From MA-ANB-1 sp040878225 (GTDB lineage: Bacteria; Actinomycetota; Acidimicrobiia; Spongiisociales; ZC4RG35), in assembly GCA_040878225.1 (NCBI GenBank), contig JBBDMR010000028.1:1-34371 (forward strand): a DNA stretch of 34,371 nucleotides, in the 5' to 3' direction. The translations under genes were made by a program, and so were the position numbers. The notes beneath the pieces are model-generated. The model did no database searches and was not told the origin of the DNA. It worked only from the letters and a program-made list of their open reading frames with translations. Each line of letters opens with the position of its first letter. Position 1 is the first letter of the stretch. Positions 23,757 through 31,072 of this stretch are shown one piece after another.

Positions 23757-25042
23757 GACTCGTCTGGAGACACCGGGGCGATGCTCACCTCGGCGACCCT
23801 GCGGCCCCTTGTGCTTCGCACCCTGATTCGCCACGATTCCGTCTCGACAGAGTCCCCACGCCGCGGGACTCGTCCGAGCTTGTCCATCAGGAACCCGCCG
23901 ACCGTCCCGTACTCGCCCTCCGGTAGTGCCACGCCAAACTCTGCCAGGTCTTCGACCCGAAGTGTTCCCGACACGAGCATGCTCCCGTCGTCGTTGACCT
24001 GAATCGGAGACTCCTCCGGATCGTGCTCGTCGGTTATCTCGCCGACCAGCTCTTCGGCTATGTCCTCCATGGTGATGATCCCGGCGGTGCTGCCGTGTTC
24101 GTCGACGACTATCCCGATGTGACTGCGGGACCGGCGCATCTCGGTCAGGACCGATTGCACCCTCGCGGTCTCGGGAACGGCCAGGGCGTCTCGCAGGGAG
24201 TCTTCGTCGATCGGCTGATCTAGTGACTCGCCCTCGATCGCAATCAGATCTTTGATGTGCACGAATCCCCGGACATCATCCAGATCGCCGGTGTGCATCG
24301 GGATCCGGGAATGGCCTGTTGTCTTCATGAGTTCGAGGATCTCCGAGGCGGGAACCGTGAGGTTTGCGGCGACGACATCCGGCCGCGGAGTCATCGCAAC
24401 GGAGACATCCCGCTCGGCGAAGTCGATTGCTCCAGTGAGAAGGGTGTGGGCGAAGTCGCCGATCACGCCCTCTTCCTGACCGGCGCCAATGACCAGCGCC
24501 AGGTCTTCAGCTGAGTGGCCCACATCGAGAGCGTCGGCCGGCCGGACTCCGAACAAGCGGAGCACACTGTTGGCGATTCCGTTGAGAAGCCAGATCAACG
24601 GCCGAAACACCAGCATGAACGCTCTGAACGGAAACGCCAGGGATATCGCCGCCTTCTCCGGGCTCGAGATCGCGATGTTCTTCGGGGCCATCTCCCCGAT
24701 GACCATATGCAGGAACACGACGATCATCAGGGCGATTACGAGGGCGATCCCGTGGATGACACTCTCAGGTAAGGCGGTCAGCCCAAGGACCGATTCGAGG
24801 AAACCGGCAATGGCGGGTTCGGCAACGGCACCGAGCACAAGAGAGGCCATTGTGATGCCTAATTGCGCTCCGGCAAGGCTGCGGGACAGATCGCGATTCA
24901 GTTCGACGGCTATCTGGGCGGACGCGGAAGGCGTTTGCTCCAGCACGTTGCGCCGTGCCGTTATGTACGCGAACTCGGCGGCAACGAAGAAACCGTTGGC
25001 GAGAAGTAGCAAGACAAGCCAGACGAGGGCGAGCCAGTTCAC
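23744..25042 (-). CDS. CNNM/CorC-family protein (DUF21, CBS pair, CorC_HlyC)
   Basis: 432-aa membrane protein of the magnesium/cobalt efflux and hemolysin-like family. The DUF21 transmembrane domain is in residues 1 to about 180 (LLLANGFFVAAEFAYITARR at the start). A CBS pair follows (MTPRPDVVAANL, then GIVVDEHGSTAGIITMEDIAEELVGEI), then the small C-terminal CorC_HlyC domain. The GTG start overlaps the stop of the upstream paralogue by four bases. Family members transport or sense Mg2+; calling it a hemolysin would be misleading. Confidence 0.87.
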   Translation of the reverse strand: MNWLALVWLVLLLLANGFFVAAEFAYITARRNVLEQTPSASAQIAVELNRDLSRSLAGAQLGITMASLVLGAVAEPAIAGFLESVLGLTALPESVIHGIALVIALMIVVFLHMVIGEMAPKNIAISSPEKAAISLAFPFRAFMLVFRPLIWLLNGIANSVLRLFGVRPADALDVGHSAEDLALVIGAGQEEGVIGDFAHTLLTGAIDFAERDVSVAMTPRPDVVAANLTVPASEILELMKTTGHSRIPMHTGDLDDVRGFVHIKDLIAIEGESLDQPIDEDSLRDALAVPETARVQSVLTEMRRSRSHIGIVVDEHGSTAGIITMEDIAEELVGEITDEHDPEESPIQVNDDGSMLVSGTLRVEDLAEFGVALPEGEYGTVGGFLMDKLGRVPRRGDSVETESWRIRVRSTRGRRVAEVSIAPVSPDESQVP

Positions 25043-26349
25043 TGCTGCGCCTCGCGTCGCCCGGTCCGGGTGACCTTGACCTGGTCGACACGGAGACCGT
25101 CCATCGAGAGCACTTCGAAGGCGAATCCGTCCAGCCTGACCACATCACCAGGAACCGGGAATTTCCCGCGATGGGCGACGATCAATCCGCCGAGGGTCTC
25201 GTAACGGCCCTCCGGCCATTCGAAGCCGATGAGCTCCTCGACCTCGTGGCGGTGCAGCAGCCCGGAGATGATCTCCACTCTCTCCGGGTCGGCGACGCCC
25301 TCGGAGTCGATGTCGTATTCGTCCTCGATCTCACCGAAGATCTCCTCGAGCAGGTCCTCGATGGTCACGATTCCGGCCGTGCCGCCGTATTCGTCGACAA
25401 CCACCGCCATTCCTTTGCCGCTGGTCCGCAACTCGTTGAGCACGTATTCGAGGGAGGACGTTTCGGGGACCTCGAGGGCAGGCTGGCTTATTGAGCCCAC
25501 TTCGGTGATTGAAAGGCGGGCTGAGGGGATGTCGATTGTGTCTTTGATGTGAGCAATGCCGATCACATCGTCGAGGTCTTCGTCGTAGATAGGAAAACGG
25601 GAGTGACCCGTGCCGATGGATTCCCGGCGAAGGTCGAAGATGGAATCGTGTTGGTTCAGGCCGACGACATTGACCCGGGGGATCATTGCGTCACTGGCGA
25701 TCTTTTCGGTGAAAGAAAGGGCGCGGGTGAGCAGCTTGAGCTCGCTGTCGTCGAGCCATCCCGCTTCACCCGAGGATCTGATCATCAGTTCGAGTTCTTC
25801 AACTGAACGCACCCCTGCCAGTTCCTCGCGGGGCTCGATCCCGAGACGTCTGACCGTCCAGTTCGCAGAACGGTTGAGGAAGAGGATCAGCGGTCGGAGG
25901 AGCCGGTTGACGAATTGCATCGGGATCCCGAACCGCACCGCCGAGGCGTAAGGCCGGGCTATCGCGAGGTTCTTCGGCACGAGTTCACCAAAAACCATCT
26001 GCGTTGCCGTGGCAAGTATGAATGCGAAGACAAGCGAAATCGCCAGACTGGTCTCGGCTGTGAACCAGGGAAGGTCAGCAACCAGCGGGTCGATCAGTCG
26101 GGCGAGGGTGGGTTCAGCAATGAATCCGAGAACGAGGGAGGTAACTGTGATCCCCAGTTGGGCCCCCGAAAGTTCGAAAGAGAGATTTCGCAGCGAGCGA
26201 AGGATTCGCGAAGCCGACCGATCGCCCTCGCGAGACCTGCGCTCGATGAGGCTCCGATCGACACTGACGATGGCGAATTCCCCGGCCACGAAGAAGGCGT
26301 TGAGCAGGATGAGGACGAAGACTGCGAGCAGCCCAACGGTGGTGCTTAT
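25039..26349 (-). CDS. CNNM/CorC-family protein, paralogue, probable ATA start
   Basis: 436 aa if started at ATA 26349. DUF21, CBS pair (AMIPRVNVVGL; VVDEYGGTAGIVTIEDLLEEIFGEI) and CorC_HlyC domains are as in the next gene. The only standard in-frame start, GTG 26289, would remove most of the first membrane helix, including the conserved NAFF before VAGEFA. Upstream codons to the previous in-frame stop give STTVGLLAVFVLILLNAFF, preceded by GAGGTGG four bases before ATA. Initiation at ATA, or a sequencing error for ATG, is therefore the best reading. Co-transcribed with its paralogue. Confidence 0.8.
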   Translation of the reverse strand: MSTTVGLLAVFVLILLNAFFVAGEFAIVSVDRSLIERRSREGDRSASRILRSLRNLSFELSGAQLGITVTSLVLGFIAEPTLARLIDPLVADLPWFTAETSLAISLVFAFILATATQMVFGELVPKNLAIARPYASAVRFGIPMQFVNRLLRPLILFLNRSANWTVRRLGIEPREELAGVRSVEELELMIRSSGEAGWLDDSELKLLTRALSFTEKIASDAMIPRVNVVGLNQHDSIFDLRRESIGTGHSRFPIYDEDLDDVIGIAHIKDTIDIPSARLSITEVGSISQPALEVPETSSLEYVLNELRTSGKGMAVVVDEYGGTAGIVTIEDLLEEIFGEIEDEYDIDSEGVADPERVEIISGLLHRHEVEELIGFEWPEGRYETLGGLIVAHRGKFPVPGDVVRLDGFAFEVLSMDGLRVDQVKVTRTGRREAQQ

Positions 26350-26673
26350 GAGGCCACCTCACGGCCGGCAAATGTCCTGGAACCCGGGACCGAAGATGTA
26401 ATACCCCGCGGGCTCGAACCGGAGAACCAGAAGCGGCTGAAAGGTTGCGGAGGCTCGTCGCTTGATTTGTCGGGTTCCACTCGGCAAAAGTATAAGCGCG
26501 GTGATTCGACGAGCGAGCAGGGCATCGATGCCGGGTGCGTCGGCGCCAGCGGTCTGGTTCAGGACCATGCGGCTGTGAGTTCTGGTATCACCGTCACCGG
26601 GACCGGGCGTCCCGACCACCTTTCCCCCGATTCAAGGCGGTATAGGCTGAGACCATCGATAGAGAGGCATCGT
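26350..26673. other. Divergent intergenic region, 324 bp
   Basis: Separates the CNNM operon (-) from the VOC gene (+). A TATACT -10-like box on the minus strand (26494-26489) and TATAGG on the plus strand (26641-26646) are candidate promoters. Open frames cross the region on both strands but show no recognisable protein. No tRNA was found. Confidence 0.35.
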
Positions 26674-27198
26674 TTGGCTCCTGCACCCAAAGTCAGTTCG
26701 GTGGTAATCAATACCGACGACCCTGATCGATTGGCAGCTTTCTGGACCGGACTTCTCGGGATGGGAATCGCCCGTCGCTCAGGGCCCTACTTCATCTGGC
26801 TCGAACCCCAGCACGATGGCGGAGTCTCCGTTGCCTTTCAAAAGGTCGACGAACCCACCGGGGGCCGGCGCCGCCTCCACCTCGACCTGTATGTCGAGGA
26901 CGTCGACAGCGCGGTGCAGCAAGCTCTCGACCTGGGAGCCTCCCACGTCGAGGCTCACACGTCGGGGGACTTCAGATGGTCCGTCCCAGCGGCCCGTCGC
27001 AGAAATACAGGCGGAGTCTCTCCGGCCCTCGACGCCCCTGGCGGCGTCCAAAATGCTCGCCGCAGCTCCCCGGCTGCGACTGCGCTTTTCTCCTTGCCAG
27101 ATGACGCCGATGACTCGGAGACACCCTCGCCCTATTTCAGCGACAGACCACTAGCCGACCCGGACGGCAACGAGTTCTGCCTCGCTCCCGTCCACTGA
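26674..27198 (+). CDS. VOC/glyoxalase-family protein interrupted in frame by a repeat
   Basis: Small vicinal-oxygen-chelate protein. Start TTG 26674 has AGAGAGG upstream. Residues 1-104 and about 160-174 together form an ordinary single-domain VOC protein of about 118 aa: VSSVVINTDDPDRLAAFWTG, HLDLYVEDVDSA, FRWSV, then LADPDGNEFCLAPVH. Between FRWSV and LADPDG about 55 residues of low-complexity sequence are encoded by a palindromic element. The frame is kept, so a longer protein could still be made, but the insert lies just before the last metal-binding strand. Substrate unknown. Confidence 0.75.
   Translation: MAPAPKVSSVVINTDDPDRLAAFWTGLLGMGIARRSGPYFIWLEPQHDGGVSVAFQKVDEPTGGRRRLHLDLYVEDVDSAVQQALDLGASHVEAHTSGDFRWSVPAARRRNTGGVSPALDAPGGVQNARRSSPAATALFSLPDDADDSETPSPYFSDRPLADPDGNEFCLAPVH
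26986..27154. mobile_element. Palindromic element inserted in frame in the VOC gene
   Basis: About 168 bp, almost entirely one imperfect inverted repeat centred near 27070. The left end CCAGCGGCCCGTCGCAGAAATA (read from 26986) is mirrored by the complement of the right end, CTAGTGGTCTGTCGCTGAAATA (ending 27154). Similarity of about 70% continues inward through both arms. The length is a multiple of three and no stop occurs in the host frame. It resembles a MITE or the protein-coding Rickettsia palindromic elements. The ends match the short palindrome at 3232-3280. Confidence 0.65.
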
Positions 27199-27215
27199 GG
27201 ATCGGTGGCGGGCGA

Positions 27216-27782
27216 TCAGTAATCCAGGTCGTCGTCGGAGGGCTCCGACGATCCGGTGCTTGCCTCCGGTCCACCGATAACCGATCCGTTGCCGTCGACG
27301 ACGAACCAGACGCCACTGAAATTCTGGCCGGTGGTGTCACCGGGATTGGCGTCGGGGGTGTAGAAGTATAGCGGCATGCCGTTGACGGTCAGCTGTTCGG
27401 AGCCGTCGGTTCTCGTCGTGGTTCCGAAGATCGAGGCATCGAGGTCGGACGAGATGGCCGAATCACCGGGAACGGGTGGCCAGAGTTCGGCGCAACCCTG
27501 GTAACAGGTGCTTTCTCCATCGCTGTCGTTGGTGAATACGTAGAGAGTGAATCCGTCAGGATCGACAAGGATCACTCCCAGGTCGGTTGAGGCGGTGTGC
27601 ACGCCATCCATGGCCTCCTCATCGTCAACCGCCGCGGTCGTGGTGGTGTCGGCGCCCGCGGCCGTCGTCGTGCTGGTGTCAGTCGCAGGGAGGGTGGTGG
27701 CGTCGGCTCCCGTGTCGTCAACGCCTCCGCACGCGGCTACCAGAGTCAGGACGGTGGCGAGCACTGTCATTCGTGATTTCAA
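27216..27782 (-). CDS. COG4315-type lipoprotein (secreted repeat, PF03640-like)
   Basis: A lipoprotein with signal peptide and lipobox LVAAC, then a Thr/Ala-rich linker and two copies of the secreted repeat: LGVILVDPDGFTLYVFTNDS with CYQGCAELWPPV, and LTVNGMPLYFYTPDANPGDTTGQ with GVWFVV. The conserved Cys pair and Trp-Pro are typical. Function in the family is unknown, though members are often linked to extracytoplasmic stress. TTG 27782 (GGAGAAG upstream) gives a basic residue before the signal helix; ATG 27770 is the alternative. It is divergent from the sigma-factor gene and may be its target. Confidence 0.75.
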   Translation of the reverse strand: MKSRMTVLATVLTLVAACGGVDDTGADATTLPATDTSTTTAAGADTTTTAAVDDEEAMDGVHTASTDLGVILVDPDGFTLYVFTNDSDGESTCYQGCAELWPPVPGDSAISSDLDASIFGTTTRTDGSEQLTVNGMPLYFYTPDANPGDTTGQNFSGVWFVVDGNGSVIGGPEASTGSSEPSDDDLDY

Positions 27783-27848
27783 AACTCTTCTCCTTGGTTC
27801 TCCTCCAGTACGTCTGTGCCCCGAACTTGGTTCGCGTGCCAGAATGGC

Positions 27849-28376
27849 GTGGTGGATGCCGAGGTGCTCGGTCGTTTCCGGGCTGGTGACGAAGAAGCGG
27901 TCAAGGCGGTTTACAACCGGTTCTCCGGCGCCGTATACGCCCTTTCTCTCGCCATCCTGCGTGACCCGGGCTGGGCTGCCGACGCCACCCAACAGACCTT
28001 CGTCAAGGCGTGGCGCGCTTCGTCGTCATACGATCTCGGGCGGGAGTTTGCTCCGTGGATCTATTCGATCGCCCGGAGGACAGCGATCGACATCTACCGC
28101 AAGGAGAGACGCAGTGTTCCGTCCGACAAGGTCGACGCCGTCTCAGAGGGAACGTCCATGGAGCGCGTCTGGGAGGTGTTCCAGGTGCGGGTGGCTGTTG
28201 ACCGGCTCACCGATGAGGAGCGCCAGGTGGTGGCCATGAGCCACTTTGAAGAGCTAACCCACGCCGAGATCGCCGAACGCCTCGACATTCCACTGGGGAC
28301 GGTCAAATCCCGTTCGCACCGCGCCCACCGCCACCTGGTTGAACTTCTCGGACACCTCGACGGAGAACCAGAATGA
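27849..28376 (+). CDS. ECF-type RNA polymerase sigma factor
   Basis: 175-aa sigma-70 family protein of the extracytoplasmic-function type. Region 2 spans about 20-85 (VYNRFSGAVYALSLAI, DATQQTFVKAW, FAPWIYSIARRTAIDIYRK). Region 4 spans about 110-165 (VDRLTDEERQVVAMSHFEELTHAEIAERLDIPLGTVKSR), with its helix-turn-helix. Start GTG 27849; the GTG one codon later is equally possible. The next gene encodes an RskA-like protein, forming a sigma/anti-sigma pair. The divergent lipoprotein is a candidate regulon member. Confidence 0.87.
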   Translation: MVDAEVLGRFRAGDEEAVKAVYNRFSGAVYALSLAILRDPGWAADATQQTFVKAWRASSSYDLGREFAPWIYSIARRTAIDIYRKERRSVPSDKVDAVSEGTSMERVWEVFQVRVAVDRLTDEERQVVAMSHFEELTHAEIAERLDIPLGTVKSRSHRAHRHLVELLGHLDGEPE

Positions 28377-28412
28377 ACCGAACGTCGAGTGCAGGCGTAG
28401 ATCTGATGCACC

Positions 28413-29045
28413 ATGGATAAAGATCGCCAGGCGGAGTACCTCGCCACAGGGGCCGGGGAGGCACCGGAGAATCGACAGAGCCTGGACGCGGCGCGTCAGG
28501 TTCTCTCCAGCGCGGCTGCATGGGGCGTTCCCCCGGATTCTGTGGCTGAGGAAGTGCTCGGAGAGATCCGAGCCCGGACCAACCCGTTCCAGGAGTCCCG
28601 CGGGCGGATCTCGCCGATGCGTCTGCTGGCGGCGGTGATGACGCTGGGCGCGATCTTGTTGGTGACCGTCTTGGGCCTGGGCTCTCTGCGGGATGGCACC
28701 AGGGTCGAGCTTGCGGGCACCGAGCTCCTGCCGACTGCAAGTGGCACGGCATGGCTCGAGCCCACCGACGCTGGCTGGTCGATTCGGATCGACCTCGACG
28801 GCCTCCCCCCGGCCGACGACGGCTACTACTACGAAGGCTGGGTCTGGAGTGACGACGGAGACGGTGTCAGCATCGGCACCTTCCATCTCAGGAACGGCCT
28901 CGAGAGGCTCAGCCTCTGGTCCGGGGTGGACGTCGCCGACTACCCGTCGATCTGGATCAGCCTCCAGGCCGAGGGGGGCGGCCCGGCTGTCTCTAATGAG
29001 ATCGTGATGCGGGGCCGTCTCGACCCCGGCGACGAGGACGGGTAG
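28413..29045 (+). CDS. RskA-like anti-sigma factor
   Basis: 210 aa. A cytoplasmic N-terminal segment of about 75 residues is followed by one transmembrane helix (LLAAVMTLGAILLVTVLGLG) and an extracellular domain resembling the anti-sigma-K (RskA) C-terminal domain (PTASGTAWLEPTDAGWSIRIDLDGLPPADDGYYYEGW). The N-terminal part lacks the His-x3-Cys-x2-Cys zinc signature of ZAS anti-sigma factors, as many RskA proteins do. Its place 36 bases after the sigma gene supports a role in sequestering that sigma factor. Confidence 0.75.
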   Translation: MDKDRQAEYLATGAGEAPENRQSLDAARQVLSSAAAWGVPPDSVAEEVLGEIRARTNPFQESRGRISPMRLLAAVMTLGAILLVTVLGLGSLRDGTRVELAGTELLPTASGTAWLEPTDAGWSIRIDLDGLPPADDGYYYEGWVWSDDGDGVSIGTFHLRNGLERLSLWSGVDVADYPSIWISLQAEGGGPAVSNEIVMRGRLDPGDEDG

Positions 29046-29060
29046 CCCTGTCGGGGCATC

Positions 29061-29088
29061 TTGACTTTCGACCGCCAGGCCCTACCAT
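29061..29088 (+). promoter_or_regulatory. Promoter of the cysteine-synthase operon
   Basis: TTGACT (29061-29066), 16 bases, then TACCAT (29083-29088). The predicted start point is at or just before the ATG of the leader peptide at 29098, so the leader would be nearly leaderless. Confidence 0.5.
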
Positions 29089-29097
29089 TCGTCGCAG

Positions 29098-29163
29098 ATG
29101 ACACGTCATTTCTCGCTCTGCGCCTGCACCTGCACTTGTTGTGCGGCCGCGCCGTGCGGGTGA
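29098..29163 (+). CDS. Cys-rich leader peptide (21 aa)
   Basis: A short open frame ATG 29098 to TGA 29161-29163 with six Cys codons in 21, at positions 8, 10, 12, 14, 15 and 20 (CACTCTCC in the middle). It lies between the promoter and the cysteine-synthase gene and forms part of a transcription attenuator. Its translation would report Cys-tRNA supply. Cys-rich upstream ORFs are known in mycobacteria (family knowledge); this one is combined with a terminator. Confidence 0.82.
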   Translation: MTRHFSLCACTCTCCAAAPCG

Positions 29164-29226
29164 TGACGAAATAACCACAAGCTGATTCGACACCACACCC
29201 GCACCGGTTTTCCGCTGCGGGTTTTT
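29123..29226 (+). promoter_or_regulatory. Four-segment Cys attenuator with intrinsic terminator
   Basis: Segment 1 is CCTGCAC within the Cys codons (29123-29129, repeated 29129-29135). Segment 2 is GTGCGGGTG (29154-29162, at the leader stop). Segment 3 is CACCCGCAC (29196-29204). Segment 4 is TGCGGGT (29216-29222) followed by T's to 29226. 1:2 pair with one G-U, 2:3 pair perfectly over 9 bp (antiterminator), and 3:4 make the terminator ACCCGCA/TGCGGGT plus T-run. Ample Cys lets the ribosome reach the stop, cover segment 2 and allow termination. Stalling at Cys codons frees segment 2 and prevents it. Confidence 0.8.
29197..29226 (+). terminator. Attenuator terminator hairpin
   Basis: 7-bp stem ACCCGCA (29197-29203) with TGCGGGT (29216-29222), a 12-base loop and a run of T to 29226, ending 24 bases before the cysteine-synthase ATG. 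Confidence 0.8.
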
Positions 29227-29249
29227 CTATGCCCTGAGGAACCCGTCCC

Positions 29250-30239
29250 ATGACAACACTTGCCAGAACACAACTCCACTCCGACCGATCTTTGCGACGT
29301 TACGACGACGTGCGCGGCCTGCTGCCCGATGTTGCGAATCCCTCGCCCATCGTGCGGCTCAACCACGTCGATCCTGCGCGCAGGTCCGAGACCTATCTCA
29401 AGCTCGAGTGGCTCAACCCGTTCGGGTCGGTTAAGGACCGAACTGCCGCATATCTCCTTGCCGGGCTTGCCGAACGTGGTGAGCTGGATGGCAAGGAGAT
29501 CGTCGAGGCGTCTTCGGGCAACACCGCGATCGCCCTCGCCGCGCTAGCGGCCCTCGCTGGCACCAGGCTTACAGCCACCATTCCCGACGGGGTTCCAGAC
29601 GAGAAGAAGATCATCCTGAGGATGCTCGGCGCTGAGGTCTGGGAGACCCCCGACGACCTGTGCCCGATCGACCACCCCAAAGATGGAGCCATCGCCCTGG
29701 CCCGGTCGCTGGCTGCATCGGAGGGAGGCAACCGGTTTGTGGCCACCGAGCAGTATGAAAACGCCGACAACATCCGCGCCCACTACGAGACGACAGGGCC
29801 GGAGGTCTGGGCACAGACGGAGGGCCGGGTCGATTGGTTCATCGCCGGCTACGGCACTACCGGCACCCTCGTCGGCGCCGGGAAGTACTTGAAGGAGCGC
29901 AACCCCGATGTCCGCATCGTGGGTGTCGAGCCGGAGCCCGGCCACAGACTCCCCGGCCTGAAGAGTTTCAAAGAGGCCAAGATTCCCGGTCTGTTGGACA
30001 CATCACTTGTCGACCACTCCTTGGTGGTCGGTGACGACGACGCCTACCGGGTGACCAAAGACTTGTGGCGCCGGGAAGCGCTGATGGTCGGCCCGTCCAC
30101 CGGTGCCGTGGTCCATGCCGCCGCGCAGATCGATGCCGCACCTGACGATGTGATCGTTGTCATCTCTGCCGACTCGGGAACCAAATACACCAGCTACTTC
30201 CGGGAAATCCTCGGAGACGAAGGGACACCAGCCATATGA
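29250..30239 (+). CDS. Cysteine synthase family PLP enzyme
   Basis: PLP-dependent beta-replacement enzyme, 329 aa, making cysteine from an activated serine and a sulfur donor. Motifs are NPFGSVKDRTA near residue 52 (Lys Schiff base), ASSGNTAIALA near 88, GYGTTGTLVGAG near 204 (phosphate loop), and GPSTGAVVHAA near 281. The start ATG 29250 has TGAGGA nine bases upstream. The Cys attenuator in front and the TusA and DsrE-like genes behind (4-base overlap with TusA) suggest a persulfide-relay sulfur source instead of free sulfide. Cystathionine beta-synthase-type activity cannot be excluded. Confidence 0.85.
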   Translation: MTTLARTQLHSDRSLRRYDDVRGLLPDVANPSPIVRLNHVDPARRSETYLKLEWLNPFGSVKDRTAAYLLAGLAERGELDGKEIVEASSGNTAIALAALAALAGTRLTATIPDGVPDEKKIILRMLGAEVWETPDDLCPIDHPKDGAIALARSLAASEGGNRFVATEQYENADNIRAHYETTGPEVWAQTEGRVDWFIAGYGTTGTLVGAGKYLKERNPDVRIVGVEPEPGHRLPGLKSFKEAKIPGLLDTSLVDHSLVVGDDDAYRVTKDLWRREALMVGPSTGAVVHAAAQIDAAPDDVIVVISADSGTKYTSYFREILGDEGTPAI

Positions 30240-30502
30240 GCGAGACAACGACCAACATCCCAACGACCGCGGAAGCGACCGACCTGGACTGCTCCGGCCT
30301 GCTTTGCCCCCTTCCCGTCTACAAGGCGGCGCTGGTGCTGAACAAGCTCGAGGATGGGGCGGTGCTGCGTCTGGTGACCACAGACCCGGGGGCGCTGAGG
30401 GACATTCCGGCCATGGCCCGCCAGCGCGGAGACACTCTGATCGAAGTGATCGAAGAGGGCGCCAGGCAGGTATTCGTGCTGAAGAAGGGGAGTTCGGAAT
30501 GA
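30236..30502 (+). CDS. TusA-family sulfur carrier
   Basis: An 88-aa protein with the TusA fold: the N-terminal signature DLDCSGLLCPLPVYKAA contains the Cys-Pro-x-Pro motif (LLCPLP) whose Cys carries a persulfide. The rest matches the family pattern (VLRLVTTDPGALRDIPAMARQRGDTLIEV). The ATG overlaps the stop of cysteine synthase (ATGA), and its own stop overlaps the start of the DsrE-like gene in the same way. It probably hands sulfur between the DsrE-like protein and the PLP enzyme. Confidence 0.88.
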   Translation: MSETTTNIPTTAEATDLDCSGLLCPLPVYKAALVLNKLEDGAVLRLVTTDPGALRDIPAMARQRGDTLIEVIEEGARQVFVLKKGSSE

Positions 30503-31023
30503 CGCAGACGGCAACCACGCTCCCGGTAGGCGAGCTGCAGGGACTCGAGCCCGCACCGAGGAGGAAGCGGATCGCCCTGGTGGCGTCGAAGGGCACCCTC
30601 GACCAGGCCTACCCGCCCTTGATCCTGGCATCCACTGCGGTGAGCATGGGGTGGGAGGCAGGGATCTTCTTCACTTTCTACGGGCTCGACATCCTCCACA
30701 AAGAACGCTTCGAGAAGTTGAAAGTCGCCTCGCTGGCGAATCCTTCGGGGCCGATCCAGCTACCCAACATGCTCGGGGCGATTCCCGGTGCGACCGCAGC
30801 CGCGACCCGGGTGATGCGAAAGTGGATGTCGGATGCAAGGATGCCGACTGTTCCCGAGTTCCTCCAGATGAACCGTGAACTCGGCGTCGAGTTCTTCGCC
30901 TGCGCCACCACGATGGGTGTGATGGGTGTCGAGGAGAAGGACCTGATCGAAGGCTCGGATATCGCCGGCGCTGCCGCCTTCCTCGACTACGCAGCGGAGG
31001 CGGACGTTTCGATGTTCGTTTGA
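30499..31023 (+). CDS. DsrE/DsrF/DsrH-like family protein
   Basis: 174 aa. It has a DsrE2-like Rossmannoid domain: RIALVASKGTLDQAYPPLILASTAVSMGWEAGIFFTFYGLDIL near the start, a central Ala/Pro-rich insert, and the conserved Cys in EFFACATTMGVMGV near residue 137. Relatives partner TusA in sulfur trafficking. No clear membrane helix is seen. Start ATG 30499 overlaps the tusA stop. It is the last gene of the Cys-controlled operon. Confidence 0.8.
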   Translation: MTQTATTLPVGELQGLEPAPRRKRIALVASKGTLDQAYPPLILASTAVSMGWEAGIFFTFYGLDILHKERFEKLKVASLANPSGPIQLPNMLGAIPGATAAATRVMRKWMSDARMPTVPEFLQMNRELGVEFFACATTMGVMGVEEKDLIEGSDIAGAAAFLDYAAEADVSMFV

Positions 31024-31072
31024 AGTTGGCGGTCGACGGGACAGCGCCGGTGCGCGCCCTCTCGACCCCTAT

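Noticed and set aside
26380..26480. tRNA gene or attachment site suggested by TTCGAGCCC on the minus strand
   Set aside because: No T-stem, acceptor or anticodon stem could be paired around it.
26359..26619. 86-codon minus-strand ORF upstream of the CNNM operon
   Set aside because: No recognisable domain, and it ends just before the CNNM start in the same frame; probably chance in GC-rich DNA.
25915..26673. Long plus-strand ORF leading into the VOC gene
   Set aside because: It is antisense to the CNNM gene and has no family similarity. The VOC domain begins only at 26674.
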